The translations under genes and the position numbers were made by a program. The notes beneath the pieces are model-generated. The model saw only the letters and a program-made list of their open reading frames with translations. It was not told the origin of the DNA and did not search any database. Of a stretch of DNA of 6,460 nt, positions 6,294-6,460 are shown in pieces. Position 1 is the first letter of the stretch; each line of letters opens with the position of its first letter. The DNA lies in assembly GCA_900550635.1 (NCBI GenBank), contig URSZ01000128.1, forward strand, positions 1 through 6,460. Reading direction: 5' to 3'. The stretch comes from an uncultured Prevotella sp. (lineage in GTDB: Bacteria > Bacteroidota > Bacteroidia > Bacteroidales > Bacteroidaceae).

Positions 6294-6460
6294 ATGCTCA
6301 TTGATTACCAACAGGTGGAAATCAACCAACAGGAACATTTCGTTCTGTCGGAGGTCAACTTCCAAGTGAACGAAGGGGAGTTTGTCTATATCATAGGCAA
6401 AGTCGGAACAGGCAAGCCCAGTCTGCTCAAAACCATCTATGGGGAATTGAGTATTGCTGC
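6294..6460 (+). CDS. ftsE: Cell-division ABC ATP-binding protein FtsE-like, partial, with altered Walker A motif
   Basis: Only the first 55 codons are present. The start MLIDYQQVEI, then VLSEVNFQVNEGEFVYIIGK and the following Walker A region, fit an ABC ATPase, and the wording resembles Bacteroidota FtsE as I remember it. FtsE works with the membrane protein FtsX at the divisome and controls peptidoglycan hydrolysis. The Walker A motif reads GKVGTGKPS (35-43). Lys41 is present, but the next residue, almost always Ser or Thr for magnesium binding, is Pro42 (CCC at 6417-6419). One C-to-T change would restore Ser (TCC). This is either a sequencing error, a damaged gene or a real variant. Another LolD-like or generic ABC ATPase cannot be excluded from so short a piece, because the Q-loop, signature and Walker B motifs lie beyond the window. 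It follows serA by 140 bp on the same strand. Confidence 0.75.
   Translation, partial: MLIDYQQVEINQQEHFVLSEVNFQVNEGEFVYIIGKVGTGKPSLLKTIYGELSIA

Overview
This window looks like ordinary chromosome from a member of the Bacteroidota, most likely Bacteroidales and Prevotella-like. Four signs support this: (i) most starts lack a Shine-Dalgarno sequence and sit behind A/T-rich leaders; (ii) the phosphoserine aminotransferase and the short, ACT-less phosphoglycerate dehydrogenase are of the Bacteroidales type; (iii) the partial FtsE-like ATPase starts in the way typical of that phylum; (iv) a TAnnTTTG-type -7 element lies upstream of the efflux genes. The genus is an inference from remembered family resemblance, not from a search. 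There is no sign of a phage, insertion sequence, CRISPR array, tRNA or rRNA.

Layout. Positions 1-3359 hold a leftward efflux operon: a periplasmic adaptor (2286-3359) and then an RND inner-membrane pump (start at 2155, cut by the left window edge after 718 codons). Any TolC-type outer-membrane gene would lie beyond the left edge. Positions 3360-4091 are a 732-bp gene-free gap between divergent genes. It is rich in symmetry: a perfect 10-bp inverted repeat overlapping the likely efflux promoter (3381-3416), a loose A/T-rich dyad (3488-3541), three abutting 21-bp palindromes (3567-3629), and a nested GC-rich hairpin (3661-3720). Positions 4092-6153 hold rightward serC and serA, separated by 70 bp that contain a perfect 9-bp hairpin. 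A partial ftsE-like gene starts at 6294 and runs off the right edge.

Function. The left operon should form a proton-driven tripartite exporter of unknown substrate. SerA and SerC catalyse the first two steps of phosphorylated serine synthesis: 3-phosphoglycerate to 3-phosphohydroxypyruvate to O-phosphoserine. FtsE, with FtsX, normally links the divisome to cell-wall hydrolysis.

No clearly new multi-gene system is visible. The points most worth a second look are the triple 21-bp palindrome array, the candidate operator on the efflux promoter, a Ser-to-Pro change inside the Walker A motif of the FtsE-like protein, and the lysine that replaces the usual catalytic histidine in SerA.
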